Shown: positions 1 to 7,591 of the stretch, piece by piece
Layout: each line of letters starts with the position of its first letter
Position numbering within the stretch: the stretch's first letter is position 1
Assembly: GCA_035525055.1 (NCBI GenBank)
Contig: DATLEZ010000127.1
Location: 1-15,417, forward strand
Source: DATEEG01 sp035525055
GTDB taxonomy: Bacteria; Actinomycetota; Acidimicrobiia; Spongiisociales; ZC4RG35
Direction: 5' to 3'
DNA length: 15,417 nt
Position numbers and translations under genes: made by a program
The notes under the pieces: generated by a model
What the model was told of the DNA's origin: nothing
The model's input: only the letters and a program-made list of their open reading frames with translations
Database searches by the model: none

Positions 1-871
1 GCAGATCGGGACCGGGATCGAGCTGACGGCGTTGCGGAAGGACGGTTCGGAGTTCCCGATCGAGATCATGTTGTCGCCGTTGGAGTCGGCGGAGGGGATC
101 TTGGTCACTGCCGCCATCCGCGATATCACTGTCCGGAAGGCCGCCGAAGCGAACCTCTTCCAGAAGGTCGAAGAGCTCAGCCGTTCTAATGAGGAGCTGA
201 ACCAGTTCGCCTACATCGCTTCCCACGATCTCCAGGAGCCGCTCCGGATGGTGGCTAGCTACACGGAGCTTCTCTCCCGGCGTTACAAGGGGCAGTTGGA
301 CTCCGACGCCGACGAGTTCATAGCGTTCGCCGTCGACGGAGCGAAGCGAATGTATCGGTTGATCGAAGACCTTCTCTCGTTTTCGCGGGTCGGAACCCAG
401 GGAACCGATCTGTTCGCCACGTCGAGCGACAGCGCCCTGAAATGGGCGCTGGCGAATCTGAGCGTCTCTCTGGAGGAAAGCGGTGCCGAAGTCACGCACG
501 ACACCCTCCCGATCGTTATGGCCGACGAGGTCCAACTCATCCAACTCTTTCAGAACCTCGTTGGCAATGCCATCAAGTACAACACCAACGACGCACCACG
601 GGTACACGTCTCGGCGGTCCGGACTGCTCCGAGCGTCTGGACCTTTGCTGTCAAGGACAATGGTCTCGGAATCGATCCGCAGTACTTCGAGAAGATTTTT
701 GGAATGTTCCAACGCCTCCACAGGCGGGATGAGTTCGCCGGCACCGGCATCGGGCTCGCGATATGCAAAAAGATTGTGGAGCGCCACGGCGGCACCATCT
801 CGGTGGAGTCCCGGGTCGGGGAAGGCTCGACATTTCGGTTTACCTTGACTGGAGGTGAGGGAGATCTATGA
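1..871 (+). CDS. Sensor histidine kinase, C-terminal part (PAS/PAC, HisKA, HATPase)
   Basis: The frame is open through the left edge (first full codon at position 2), so the N-terminal sensor part is missing. Counting from that codon, residues about 1-45 are the end of a PAS/PAC domain (RKDGSEFPIEI, IRDITVRK). A HisKA dimerisation helix carries the phospho-accepting His75 in ASHDLQEPLRM. The HATPase domain has the N box NLVGNAIKY (Asn189), G1 box DNGLGI (219-224) and G2 box GTGIGL (247-252), so the kinase core looks intact. The SHDLQEPLRM type of HisKA is the one seen in phytochrome-like kinases that pair with Rcp1-type single-domain regulators, and such a regulator follows here. The stop overlaps the next ATG by 4 nt, implying translational coupling. 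The input signal cannot be told from this fragment. Confidence 0.93.
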   Translation, partial: QIGTGIELTALRKDGSEFPIEIMLSPLESAEGILVTAAIRDITVRKAAEANLFQKVEELSRSNEELNQFAYIASHDLQEPLRMVASYTELLSRRYKGQLDSDADEFIAFAVDGAKRMYRLIEDLLSFSRVGTQGTDLFATSSDSALKWALANLSVSLEESGAEVTHDTLPIVMADEVQLIQLFQNLVGNAIKYNTNDAPRVHVSAVRTAPSVWTFAVKDNGLGIDPQYFEKIFGMFQRLHRRDEFAGTGIGLAICKKIVERHGGTISVESRVGEGSTFRFTLTGGEGDL

Positions 872-1326
872 GCAAGAGTGGAAAAGGTGGGCTGATCGAA
901 GTCCTTCTGGTCGAAGACAGTCCCGGAGATGTCCGTCTCACAAGAGAGGCCTTTCGAGAGGCCAACATGTCGGTCCGCCTGCACGTGGTGAGCGACGGAG
1001 TGGAGGCAATGGCCTTCCTCAAGCAGGAGGGTGAACACACCGAAGCGCCGCGTCCCGACTTCATTTTGCTCGATCTCAACCTACCCAAGATGGATGGCCG
1101 GGAAGTCTTGACCCTCATCAAGGCGCACGACAGCCTCAAGGCGATTCCCACTGTCATCTTCACCACGTCAGATGCCGAGATCGACGTCGTGCGGAGCTAC
1201 CAACTCCAGGCAAACGCGTATCTGTCCAAGCCCGTGCACCTGGACGCATTCGAGGACCTGGTCAAGGCCATCAGCGATTTCTGGCTCACAATGGCCAAGC
1301 TGCCCCAGCAAAGGCAGATTGGATGA
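868..1326 (+). CDS. Single-domain response regulator, Rcp1-like (first copy)
   Basis: A 152-residue stand-alone receiver domain with no output domain. All key residues are present: acidic pair Glu16-Asp17, phospho-acceptor Asp69 in LLDLNLPKMDG, Thr99/Thr100 in the FTTS motif, and Lys121 in YLSKP. The conserved EDSPGD start and the C-terminal ISDFWL tail are typical of Rcp1-like regulators that accept phosphate from phytochrome-type kinases. The ATG lies inside the kinase stop (ATGA), and GGAGGTGAGG at 851-860 is a good ribosome-binding site. It is the obvious partner of the upstream kinase. With no effector domain, it probably acts by protein contact or as a phosphate relay; its target is not visible. 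By eye it is about 60% identical to the next regulator, a tandem paralogue. Confidence 0.95.
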   Translation: MSKSGKGGLIEVLLVEDSPGDVRLTREAFREANMSVRLHVVSDGVEAMAFLKQEGEHTEAPRPDFILLDLNLPKMDGREVLTLIKAHDSLKAIPTVIFTTSDAEIDVVRSYQLQANAYLSKPVHLDAFEDLVKAISDFWLTMAKLPQQRQIG

Positions 1327-1354
1327 GCGGTCCTGACGATCGAGAGGAAAAAAA

Positions 1355-1792
1355 ATGTCTGCAGAAGTCTTTCTCGTCGAAGACAGCCCGGGCGACATCC
1401 GGTTGACGCGGGATGCCTTGGTCGAAACCAATCCCCGGGTGAACGTGAGTGTTGCAAAGGACGGAGCCGAAGCATTGGCATTCCTCAGGCACGAAGGAGA
1501 ATTTGTCGACTCTCCCGAACCCGATCTCATCCTGCTGGATCTCAACCTGCCAAAGATGGATGGCCGCCAGGTGCTCGCAGAGATCAAGCAAGACGAAAGG
1601 CTGCGAAGCATCCCGACGGTCATCCTGACCACCTCGGCGGCAGAGGCGGACATCGTCAAGAGCTATCAACTTCAGGCCAACGCCTACCTGAGCAAGCCGG
1701 TCCAGTTGGATGCGTTCGAAAGCCTGATCAAGAGCATCAGCGATTTCTGGCTAAACAAGGTCAAGCTGCCGAGACGAGGCGGGCGAATCTGA
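1355..1792 (+). CDS. Single-domain response regulator, Rcp1-like (second copy)
   Basis: A 145-residue receiver-only protein with Glu9-Asp10, phospho-acceptor Asp62 in LLDLNLPKMDG, Thr92/Thr93 and Lys114 in YLSKP, so it should be phosphorylatable. The start is fixed by a GAGAGGAAA purine-rich ribosome-binding site just before the ATG. It lies 28 nt after the first regulator in the same direction and probably in the same operon. The stretch SYQLQANAYLSKPV is identical in both copies, as is the ISDFWL tail. The divergence lies mainly in helix 1 and around beta3-helix 3, where partner specificity is usually set, so the copies may serve different partners or compete for one kinase. Confidence 0.95.
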   Translation: MSAEVFLVEDSPGDIRLTRDALVETNPRVNVSVAKDGAEALAFLRHEGEFVDSPEPDLILLDLNLPKMDGRQVLAEIKQDERLRSIPTVILTTSAAEADIVKSYQLQANAYLSKPVQLDAFESLIKSISDFWLNKVKLPRRGGRI

Positions 1793-1806
1793 TAGGCGAC
1801 CAGCCC

Positions 1807-2025
1807 GTGCGGGTCCTCCTGATCGAGGACAGCCCCGGAGACGTTCGACTGAGTCTCGGGGCTTTCTGGCCAACCAAAGCCGGCGGGGCTGTCATCCTGA
1901 CGACGGTCGCAGAGCCGGCTGACATAGCGATTAGCTCTCAACCGCAGCCGGACGCGTATCTCGCCAAGCCAGTGCAATTGGAGGCTATCGAGTCGCTCGC
2001 TGCAGCACCAGCGACTTCGAGATGA
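1807..2025 (+). pseudogene. Internally deleted response regulator remnant (72 codons)
   Basis: This GTG-started frame encodes a receiver with its middle removed. The N-terminus (VLLIEDSPGDVRL, acidic pair Glu7-Asp8) matches beta1 of the two preceding regulators. After a short stretch rich in Trp, Pro and Gly it resumes at beta4 (AVILTT), continues to DAYLAKPVQLEAIESL with the conserved Lys54, then ends early. About 57-60 codons, including the phospho-acceptor aspartate (Asp62 in the neighbour), are missing. It starts 15 nt after the preceding stop, with no good ribosome-binding site. The frame stays open across the deletion, but substitutions such as SSQPQPD for SYQLQAN suggest relaxed selection. 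It is most simply the decayed third copy of the tandem regulators; a short expressed pseudo-receiver is less likely. Confidence 0.8.
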
Positions 2026-2056
2026 CCCAGACCCAATTGACATACGAGCCGGCGAG

Positions 2057-2467
2057 ATGAGCGATCGATCGGCTACGCGGCTGTTGCTGGTCGAAGACAA
2101 TCCCGGCGACGCCCGCTTGCTCGAAGAGATGTTGCGAGAGTCGGGCTCTCTACAAACCCAAGTAACGCACGTCCACTCCATGCGCGAAGCGGAAGAGCGG
2201 CTCAGCAACGGCAGCACCGACATCATTCTGTTGGACCTGGGCTTGCCCGACGCCCAGGGCCTCGGGGCCGTGCGACGGATCCATACCGCTGCTCCCCGGA
2301 CTCCTTTGGTGGTGCTAACGGGGCTTGACGATGAGACCCTGGCAGATCAAGCCCTGCAGGAAGGTGCTGAGGACTACTTGATCAAGGGCCAACTCGAGCC
2401 CCGCGGGCTGGTTCGGGCCCTGAGACATGCGATCGAACGCAAGATCATGCAGGAAGCCTGTTCGTAG
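2057..2467 (+). CDS. Response regulator receiver, apparent N-terminal part of a split receiver-PAS-GGDEF-EAL protein
   Basis: A 136-residue receiver with Glu13-Asp14, phospho-acceptor Asp60 in LLDLGLPD, Thr88 in VLTG and Lys110 in YLIKG. It differs from the upstream Rcp1-like copies and has the VEDNPGDARLL start seen in receivers fused to PAS-GGDEF-EAL modules. It ends in the helix RHAIERKIMQEA, which in that family runs directly into a linker such as LFxEKERAxVTLNSIGDA. Here the frame instead reads two more residues and stops (TAG 2465-2467), while the expected linker is present in another frame from 2458. The receiver is therefore probably the front part of the next ORF, cut off by a one-base change. 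If the break is real, a free receiver would be made. Confidence 0.85.
   Translation: MSDRSATRLLLVEDNPGDARLLEEMLRESGSLQTQVTHVHSMREAEERLSNGSTDIILLDLGLPDAQGLGAVRRIHTAAPRTPLVVLTGLDDETLADQALQEGAEDYLIKGQLEPRGLVRALRHAIERKIMQEACS
2456..2460 (+). other. Likely frameshift point between receiver and PAS-GGDEF-EAL frames
   Basis: The receiver frame reads GAA GCC TGT TCG TAG. Reading base 2458 twice would give GCC then CTG TTC GTA GAG AAG, that is A-L-F-V-E-K, and join the PAS frame without interruption. This is what loss of one C from an original GCCCTG would produce. No classical slippery heptamer is seen, so a mutation or a sequencing/assembly error is more likely than programmed frameshifting. Confidence 0.7.
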
Positions 2468-2484
2468 AGAAGGAACGGGCCGAG

Positions 2485-4203
2485 GTGACTCTGAACAGCA
2501 TCGGCGATGCCGTGATCAGCAGCGACATCGCCGGGACTATCACATTCCTCAATGCTATGGCCGAGGCGATGACCGGTTGGAAGCGCCAGGATGCCGTCGG
2601 CCGACGGATGGCCGACGTCTTCCGAAGCGTGGACGCCATGAGCCGCGAGGCAACTCGGAACCCGATGACGGCTGCCCGCGAGTACAACCGCACCTTTCAT
2701 CTGCCGGCCAATTGCATCTTGATCGGGTTGGATGGTGAGATCCCGATCGAAGGCAGCATCTCGCCAATCTACGATCGTGAAGGGCGGCCGACCGGAGCTG
2801 TGGTCGTGTTCCGTGATGTGAGCCTGGCCCGGGCGATGGCCGAGGAAATGACGCACTCGGTAGAGCATGACTTCCTTACGGGGTTGCCCAATCGAATTCT
2901 GTTGAATGATCGGATTAGCCAGGCGATCGCGCGGGCCCCGCGCCATCAAAAGCAGGTCGCGGTCCTGTTTCTTGATCTGGATGGCCTCAAACACATCAAC
3001 GACTCCTTGGGCCATCCAGTCGGCGACAAGCTCCTTCAGTCCATTGCCGCCCGACTGGTGGCATGCGTCCGGGACTCTGACACAGTGAGCCGGCAGGGAG
3101 GCGACGAGTTTGTTGTGCTGTTGTCGGAAGCTGAGCAATGGCAGGATGCCGCCACGGTTGCGCGGCGGATGCTCGAAGCGGTGGCGGAGGCTCACCTCAT
3201 CGATCTTCACGACCTCCACGTGACCACGAGTATCGGAGTGAGCGTGTTCCCCGACGACGGCGGAGACGCCGAGACTCTCATCAAGAACGCCGATACCGCG
3301 ATGTACCAGGCGAAAGCCAACGGCCGGCAGAGCTTTCAGTTCTTCAAGCCGGCGATGAACGTCCGGGCAGTCGAGCGGCAATCAATTGAGGAGAACTTGC
3401 GCCGGGCCAACGAGCGGCAGGAGTTCGTCCTGCACTACCAGCCGAAGATCAACCTTCGTACCGGTCTGATCACAGGAGCTGAGGCATTGATCCGTTGGAT
3501 ACATCCGACTCGCGGGCTGGTCCCTCCGCCGCAGTTCATTTCCATCGCCGAGGACTGCGGCCTCATCCGGCCGATCGGAGGCTGGGTTCTCCGGGAAGCA
3601 TGCCAACGGGCCAAAGCCTGGGCTGATGCCAGGCTTCCGACGGCGAGCATGGCGGTGAATGTGTCCGCCATGGAACTCAGGGACGAGAGCTATTTGGAGA
3701 GCCTATTGGCGGTCCTTGACGAAACCGGCATGGACCCAAAGATGCTCGAGTTGGAGCTGACGGAGAGTGTCCTGATGACCCATGCGGAGTCCGCCGCCTC
3801 CATCCTCTTGACGCTGCGCGAACAGGGCGTACACGTAGCGATCGATGACTTTGGCACCGGCTTCTCCAGCCTGAGCTACCTCCGAAAGTTCCCGATCGAT
3901 GCGCTCAAGATCGACCAGTCCTTCGTCAGTCAGGTGACGAGCGCCGGTGACGAATCGAGCATTGTGGCGGCTGTCGTCAGCATGGCCCGAAGCCTTCAGC
4001 TGCGCGTCGTCGGTGAAGGGGTCGAGACGGTGGACCAGTTGAGGTTCCTACAGGCTCAAGACTGTGACGAAGTGCAGGGGTACTACTTCAGCCGCCCAGT
4101 GCCTCATGGTGAATTCGCTGAGTTGCTGAGGTCTGGGATCGATCGGGGGCTGGGGGGAAAATTCTCCCGTGCCGTCGCTTCGGCCGGGGGCAAGGGATCC
4201 TGA
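2485..4203 (+). CDS. PAS-GGDEF-EAL cyclic-di-GMP enzyme (bifunctional diguanylate cyclase/phosphodiesterase)
   Basis: 572 residues as given, from GTG 2485. A PAS domain (about 4-118) starts with SIGDAVISSDIAG and ends with the PAC-like VVVFRDVSLARAM. The GGDEF domain (about 120-285) has an intact signature GGDEF (205-209) and an allosteric RxxD site five residues before it (Arg196-Asp199). The EAL domain (about 296-560) keeps EAL (333-335), NVS, ELTES, DDFGTG (454-459), the ALKID lysine and EGVET (511-515). Both cyclase and phosphodiesterase activities look possible; which dominates cannot be read from the sequence. Homologues carry an N-terminal receiver, which here sits in another frame just upstream. 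AGAAGGAA at 2468-2475 could serve as a ribosome-binding site for the GTG, so separate translation is possible. It converges on the next gene with a 13-nt gap. Confidence 0.92.
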   Translation: MTLNSIGDAVISSDIAGTITFLNAMAEAMTGWKRQDAVGRRMADVFRSVDAMSREATRNPMTAAREYNRTFHLPANCILIGLDGEIPIEGSISPIYDREGRPTGAVVVFRDVSLARAMAEEMTHSVEHDFLTGLPNRILLNDRISQAIARAPRHQKQVAVLFLDLDGLKHINDSLGHPVGDKLLQSIAARLVACVRDSDTVSRQGGDEFVVLLSEAEQWQDAATVARRMLEAVAEAHLIDLHDLHVTTSIGVSVFPDDGGDAETLIKNADTAMYQAKANGRQSFQFFKPAMNVRAVERQSIEENLRRANERQEFVLHYQPKINLRTGLITGAEALIRWIHPTRGLVPPPQFISIAEDCGLIRPIGGWVLREACQRAKAWADARLPTASMAVNVSAMELRDESYLESLLAVLDETGMDPKMLELELTESVLMTHAESAASILLTLREQGVHVAIDDFGTGFSSLSYLRKFPIDALKIDQSFVSQVTSAGDESSIVAAVVSMARSLQLRVVGEGVETVDQLRFLQAQDCDEVQGYYFSRPVPHGEFAELLRSGIDRGLGGKFSRAVASAGGKGS

Positions 4204-4216
4204 TCGGGGCTCGCTC

Positions 4217-5350
4217 TCAACCGCGCCTTTGCGCTGAAACCACACGAGCCGCCAGCCACGTCGTGATTGGAACGGCCGCCACGAGTCCCACCGATCCTAC
4301 CAACGTTCGCACGATCTCGACCGCGACCACTTCGGAATTGGCAACTATCCCGAGCCGCTGACCCGAGAGGCCGAAGAGCAGCATCAGCGGCATGGCGGCT
4401 CCGGCGTAGGCGAGCAGCAGAGTATTTACCGACGAGGCGACGTGGTCGCGACCCACCCGAAGACCGGCTGCAAAGAGTTGGTGATGATCGAGACCCTCGT
4501 TGGCCGCAGCGACTTCCCAAACGGCTGATGCCTGGGTGACGGTTACATCGTCGAGGGCCCCCAGGGCGCCGAGCACGATCCCTGCGAGTAGCAATCCCCT
4601 GAGATCAAAGTCGCCAATGACCATCAGGAAGCTGGCCTCCTCAGAAACCAGGCCCGAGAAGTCGGCAAGGCCCGTGACTACAGCTGCCAGGACCACGGTC
4701 AGCCCGAGGCTGAGCAGGGTCCCGATCGCCGCTACGTGGGTCATGGACTTGATCCCATGAGCGAGGTATAGGGCTATGACCGCGATCAAAACCCCTCCCG
4801 TCAATGCCACCAACTCCGGAGAACGGCCGGACAGGATCGCCGGGACGATGTAGGCCAGAAGAACCGCTACCGACAAGACCAACCCGGCCAGGGCCGTCAG
4901 TCCGCGCAGCCTTCCCAGCCAGACGACGATTGCCGCGAACAGGAGACTTGCGACGATGAGAAGGGGCCTCCGTTCGCGATCGGCGAACTGGTAGCGCTGG
5001 AGAGGCGGTGCCTCTGGGATTCGGTTGAGAACGACGCGATCACCCAGTTCGAATTGGGGGGTGGAGGGCAGCAGCTCCCATTCCTCCTGAGTGATGGATC
5101 CAACGTCCGGTCCCTCCAGCAACGTGAAGGACACCCGCAGGCACTGGAGGTCCGCGGCGTACGAACATGAGGCCTCGATCACTTCAACCACCTCGCCCCT
5201 GACGACCTCCTGGGCAAACCCGAATCCGCTGACGTCGGGGAGATCGGTCGGGCGCAAGGCCACGATCCCGACCACGGCCAGGACCGTCATCCCCAGCACC
5301 GCCCAGCCGAGCTTTCGAGCCAGCGGGCGCTGGTCGGGGCCAGCCAGCAT
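4217..5350 (-). CDS. YibE/F family multi-pass membrane protein
   Basis: 377 residues from ATG 5350. An N-terminal membrane segment (about 12-32) is followed by an exported domain (about 35-127) with two cysteines (SCSYAADLQC), then at least six further hydrophobic helices. The family signature is clear: GALGALDDVTVTQAS, then VGRDHVASSVNTLLLAYAGAAMPL, given here only as its start VGRDHVASSVNTLL. YibE/F proteins (PF07907) are conserved in Firmicutes and Actinobacteria; a transport role has been suggested but their function is not established. The frame stays open upstream of the ATG, and the residues just before it (LTDIHGHDDLA) resemble the His-rich N-termini of relatives, so the true start may be upstream at a non-ATG codon. 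No clear ribosome-binding site precedes either position. The gene is divergent from the aminotransferase and convergent with the EAL gene. Confidence 0.88.
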   Translation of the reverse strand: MLAGPDQRPLARKLGWAVLGMTVLAVVGIVALRPTDLPDVSGFGFAQEVVRGEVVEVIEASCSYAADLQCLRVSFTLLEGPDVGSITQEEWELLPSTPQFELGDRVVLNRIPEAPPLQRYQFADRERRPLLIVASLLFAAIVVWLGRLRGLTALAGLVLSVAVLLAYIVPAILSGRSPELVALTGGVLIAVIALYLAHGIKSMTHVAAIGTLLSLGLTVVLAAVVTGLADFSGLVSEEASFLMVIGDFDLRGLLLAGIVLGALGALDDVTVTQASAVWEVAAANEGLDHHQLFAAGLRVGRDHVASSVNTLLLAYAGAAMPLMLLFGLSGQRLGIVANSEVVAVEIVRTLVGSVGLVAAVPITTWLAARVVSAQRRG

Positions 5351-5455
5351 CGCGAGATCATCGTGTCCGTGAATGTCGGTCAGGTTATGAGATTCTTGGC
5401 GGCCGGGACAGTCGAGTGGCTGACACGCCGACGAGGGAGGTGATAAACAGGGTCC

Positions 5456-6646
5456 ATGCTCGATGTAGAGGCGCTTCGTTCAGAGTTTCCGGCGCTGACG
5501 GCCGCCCAGGTTTTCCTTGACGGACCTGCCGGCACTCAAGTCCCCAGCCGGGTGATCAGTGCCGTCAGCGAGGCCCTGATGAGATCGATGTCGAATGTGG
5601 GTGGTGATTTCGCGTCGAGTCGCCGTTCTGACACAACGGTGTCCGCCGCCCGAACCGCCGCGTCTGACTTCGTCGGGGGGAGGCCAGACGAAGTTGTCTT
5701 CGGACCCAATATGACGTCGCTGACGTTCGCCTTCAGCCGCGCCCTTGCGGAGGAGTGGAAGCCCGGTGACCGAATCGTCCTTTCGGGCCTCGACCACGAC
5801 GCCAACATCACACCCTGGGTAAGGGCCGCCGCTTCGGTTGGAGCCGAAACCGTTTTCGCGGATGTCAAAGACGACGCGACCCTCGACCTCGATCACATGT
5901 TGTCACTGATCGACGAGCGGACGCGCCTGGTTGCCGTGACGGCTTGTTCCAACGCTTTCGGGTCGCTCGTCGACGTCAGCCGCGTGACTTCAGCCGCTCG
6001 CCAGGTCGGTGCCCTCACTTATGTCGACGCCGTGCACTTTGCTCCACACCGGTTCATCGATGTCAACGCCATCGGCTGCGACTTCCTCGTTGCCTCTTCG
6101 TACAAGTTCTTTGGCCCTCATCTGGGCGTGCTCTGGGCGAGGCGCCACCTTCTTGAACGACGTCCCGCCTTCAAGGTTCGGCCTGCTCCTGATGTCGGTC
6201 CGGCGCGCTGGGAGACCGGCACTCCACCGTTCGAGCTGTTGGCAGGGTTCTCGGCCGCGGTGGACTATTTGGCCTCGCTCGGCTGGGGTGGTGATCGTCG
6301 CGGAGCTCTCGAGGCGGCGTTTCGGGAGATCGCGGCCTACGAGGCGTCGCTCGCCCGTAAGTTCCTGGATGGATTGCCCGATCGGGTCAGGGTTGTCGGA
6401 CTGACGACGGCCGAAGGCCGGGTACCGACTTTTTCGGTAGAGGTCGACGGCCTGAGTGCGCCTGAAGTGTCAAAACAACTTGGCGCCCGCCGGGTGGCGG
6501 TCTGGGCCGGCCACTACTACGCCGTTGAGCCCATGCAGCGCCTCGGATTCCTGGACAAGGGCGGGCTGACCCGTATCGGTTTCCTGCACGTCAACACCGA
6601 GAGCGAGGTCGACTCGGTCCTTACCGCGCTGGCCGACCTCAGTTGA
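5456..6646 (+). CDS. Cysteine desulfurase-like aminotransferase, class V (PLP-dependent)
   Basis: A 396-residue fold-type I PLP enzyme. The probable PLP lysine is Lys217 in SSYKFFGPHLG, with Asp191 in YVDAVHF binding the pyridine nitrogen and His114 in LDHDANITPW stacking on the ring. The opening LRSEFPALTAAQVFLDGPAGTQ (here read as LRSEFPAL, then FLDGPAGTQ) and the ending RIGFLHVNTESEVD are typical of the cysteine desulfurase-like branch (TIGR01976 type) rather than IscS or SufS. No mobile catalytic-cysteine loop is obvious, so sulfur transfer is uncertain and the substrate is unknown. GGGAGGTGA (about 5435-5443) lies upstream of the ATG as a strong ribosome-binding site with a slightly long spacer. 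No Isc/Suf genes are nearby, which argues against a dedicated Fe-S role. Confidence 0.9.
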   Translation: MLDVEALRSEFPALTAAQVFLDGPAGTQVPSRVISAVSEALMRSMSNVGGDFASSRRSDTTVSAARTAASDFVGGRPDEVVFGPNMTSLTFAFSRALAEEWKPGDRIVLSGLDHDANITPWVRAAASVGAETVFADVKDDATLDLDHMLSLIDERTRLVAVTACSNAFGSLVDVSRVTSAARQVGALTYVDAVHFAPHRFIDVNAIGCDFLVASSYKFFGPHLGVLWARRHLLERRPAFKVRPAPDVGPARWETGTPPFELLAGFSAAVDYLASLGWGGDRRGALEAAFREIAAYEASLARKFLDGLPDRVRVVGLTTAEGRVPTFSVEVDGLSAPEVSKQLGARRVAVWAGHYYAVEPMQRLGFLDKGGLTRIGFLHVNTESEVDSVLTALADLS

Positions 6647-6704
6647 GCCCGATTTCCCCCCGAGCCGAATATCGTCTCCTGCCCGACGTTCGAGGTGTTG
6701 AGAG

Positions 6705-7550
6705 ATGACCGGGCTCTTCATCCAACTGTCCACCACTCCGCCGGGGTCCTACCTGCAGGACCTCGTGGCCCATGTGCGCCTGTTGCACCCGGAACTGACG
6801 GACCTGGCCTTTGCGGACTGCCAGCCGTGGGATGTCGCCCGCCTGGACCCGCTCAACCTGGCCGGTCTCAACGTCTATGTTGGAGCCCCCCACATCCCGT
6901 GGTTCGGACCCCGACCGGACACGCCATCCGGCCTGCAAGCCTGGATGCTCCCCGTTGCTGGCGCCGCCGGGATGCTCACCCCCTCATACCGGTGGGACCA
7001 GATCTTTGCCGACGAGGCTCTCGCCGAACAGACCGCAGCGCGAGGGTGGAACGTCTATATCGGGTCCGAAGTCGGCATTGACGCCCTCGGCGATCATCCC
7101 AACCTGCGCGCCGCCTGGGAGGCCTACCTGATTGAGATTTGCAAGCGGGTGCCAGGGTCCAAGTTTCTCTGGTCGCCCTATGCCTGGGACGCCTGGGCAA
7201 CGGTCTCGACATTCCGCCGCACCCGGGTCCAGGCTGCAGTCAAAGCGCTCGTCACCAATGTGAAGACATACTCCCAGACCCCGGGCATCGGTCGCATCGA
7301 CTTGCAGGACGGCCGGGGCGCCCAGCCACTGGAACCGGCCAGCGACGCGACCAACTGGTACAAGCTCATCAAGGACAGTGGGACCACCATCAAGATCAAC
7401 ATGGAACTCTTCACCCCGGGACTGCAGCCGCTGCCGATCGACGTGATGCGAGCCCGCCGCTCCTATTACGCGACCCAGGGGGTCCCCGTCGGCTGCTCTT
7501 GGGAAGCTCGCTATTGGCTGGTACCCCTGTACGCCAACCACGACCACTGA
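6705..7550 (+). CDS. DUF4434-like TIM-barrel protein, possible glycoside hydrolase relative
   Basis: 281 residues, starting at an ATG with GAGGTG seven bases upstream. No signal peptide or membrane segment is seen, so it should be cytoplasmic. The layout suggests an alpha/beta barrel: short beta strands ending in acidic or aromatic residues, including LNVYVGAP (55-62), NVYIGSE (116-122), FLWSPYAW (164-171), DLQDGRG (199-205) and INMELF (231-236, Glu234). The strand-end LQDGxG and the later INxExF motif recall DUF4434 proteins, barrel proteins related to glycoside hydrolases. Glu122, Asp202 and Glu234 are the best candidates for an active site. The substrate is unknown. It follows the aminotransferase by 58 nt in the same direction, but no functional link is apparent. 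Assignment to DUF4434 is from memory of the motifs and is moderate. Confidence 0.6.
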   Translation: MTGLFIQLSTTPPGSYLQDLVAHVRLLHPELTDLAFADCQPWDVARLDPLNLAGLNVYVGAPHIPWFGPRPDTPSGLQAWMLPVAGAAGMLTPSYRWDQIFADEALAEQTAARGWNVYIGSEVGIDALGDHPNLRAAWEAYLIEICKRVPGSKFLWSPYAWDAWATVSTFRRTRVQAAVKALVTNVKTYSQTPGIGRIDLQDGRGAQPLEPASDATNWYKLIKDSGTTIKINMELFTPGLQPLPIDVMRARRSYYATQGVPVGCSWEARYWLVPLYANHDH

Positions 7551-7591
7551 TCTCGCTTGGCCGGTGCGTTGCAGCAGGGCTTTTGGGGTTT

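Noticed and set aside
2037..2042. TTGACA resembling a -35 box before the receiver gene at 2057
   Set aside because: Only 14 nt separate it from the ATG, leaving no room for a -10 box; it is likely chance.
2452..2470. Programmed -1 frameshifting as the way to join the receiver to PAS-GGDEF-EAL
   Set aside because: No slippery heptamer of the X XXY YYZ type and no obvious downstream stem or pseudoknot were seen; simple loss of one base is preferred.
2374..3381. 335-codon open frame on the - strand inside the PAS-GGDEF-EAL gene
   Set aside because: It is antisense to a gene with intact catalytic motifs, has no recognisable domain, and is the kind of long shadow frame expected in GC-rich coding DNA.
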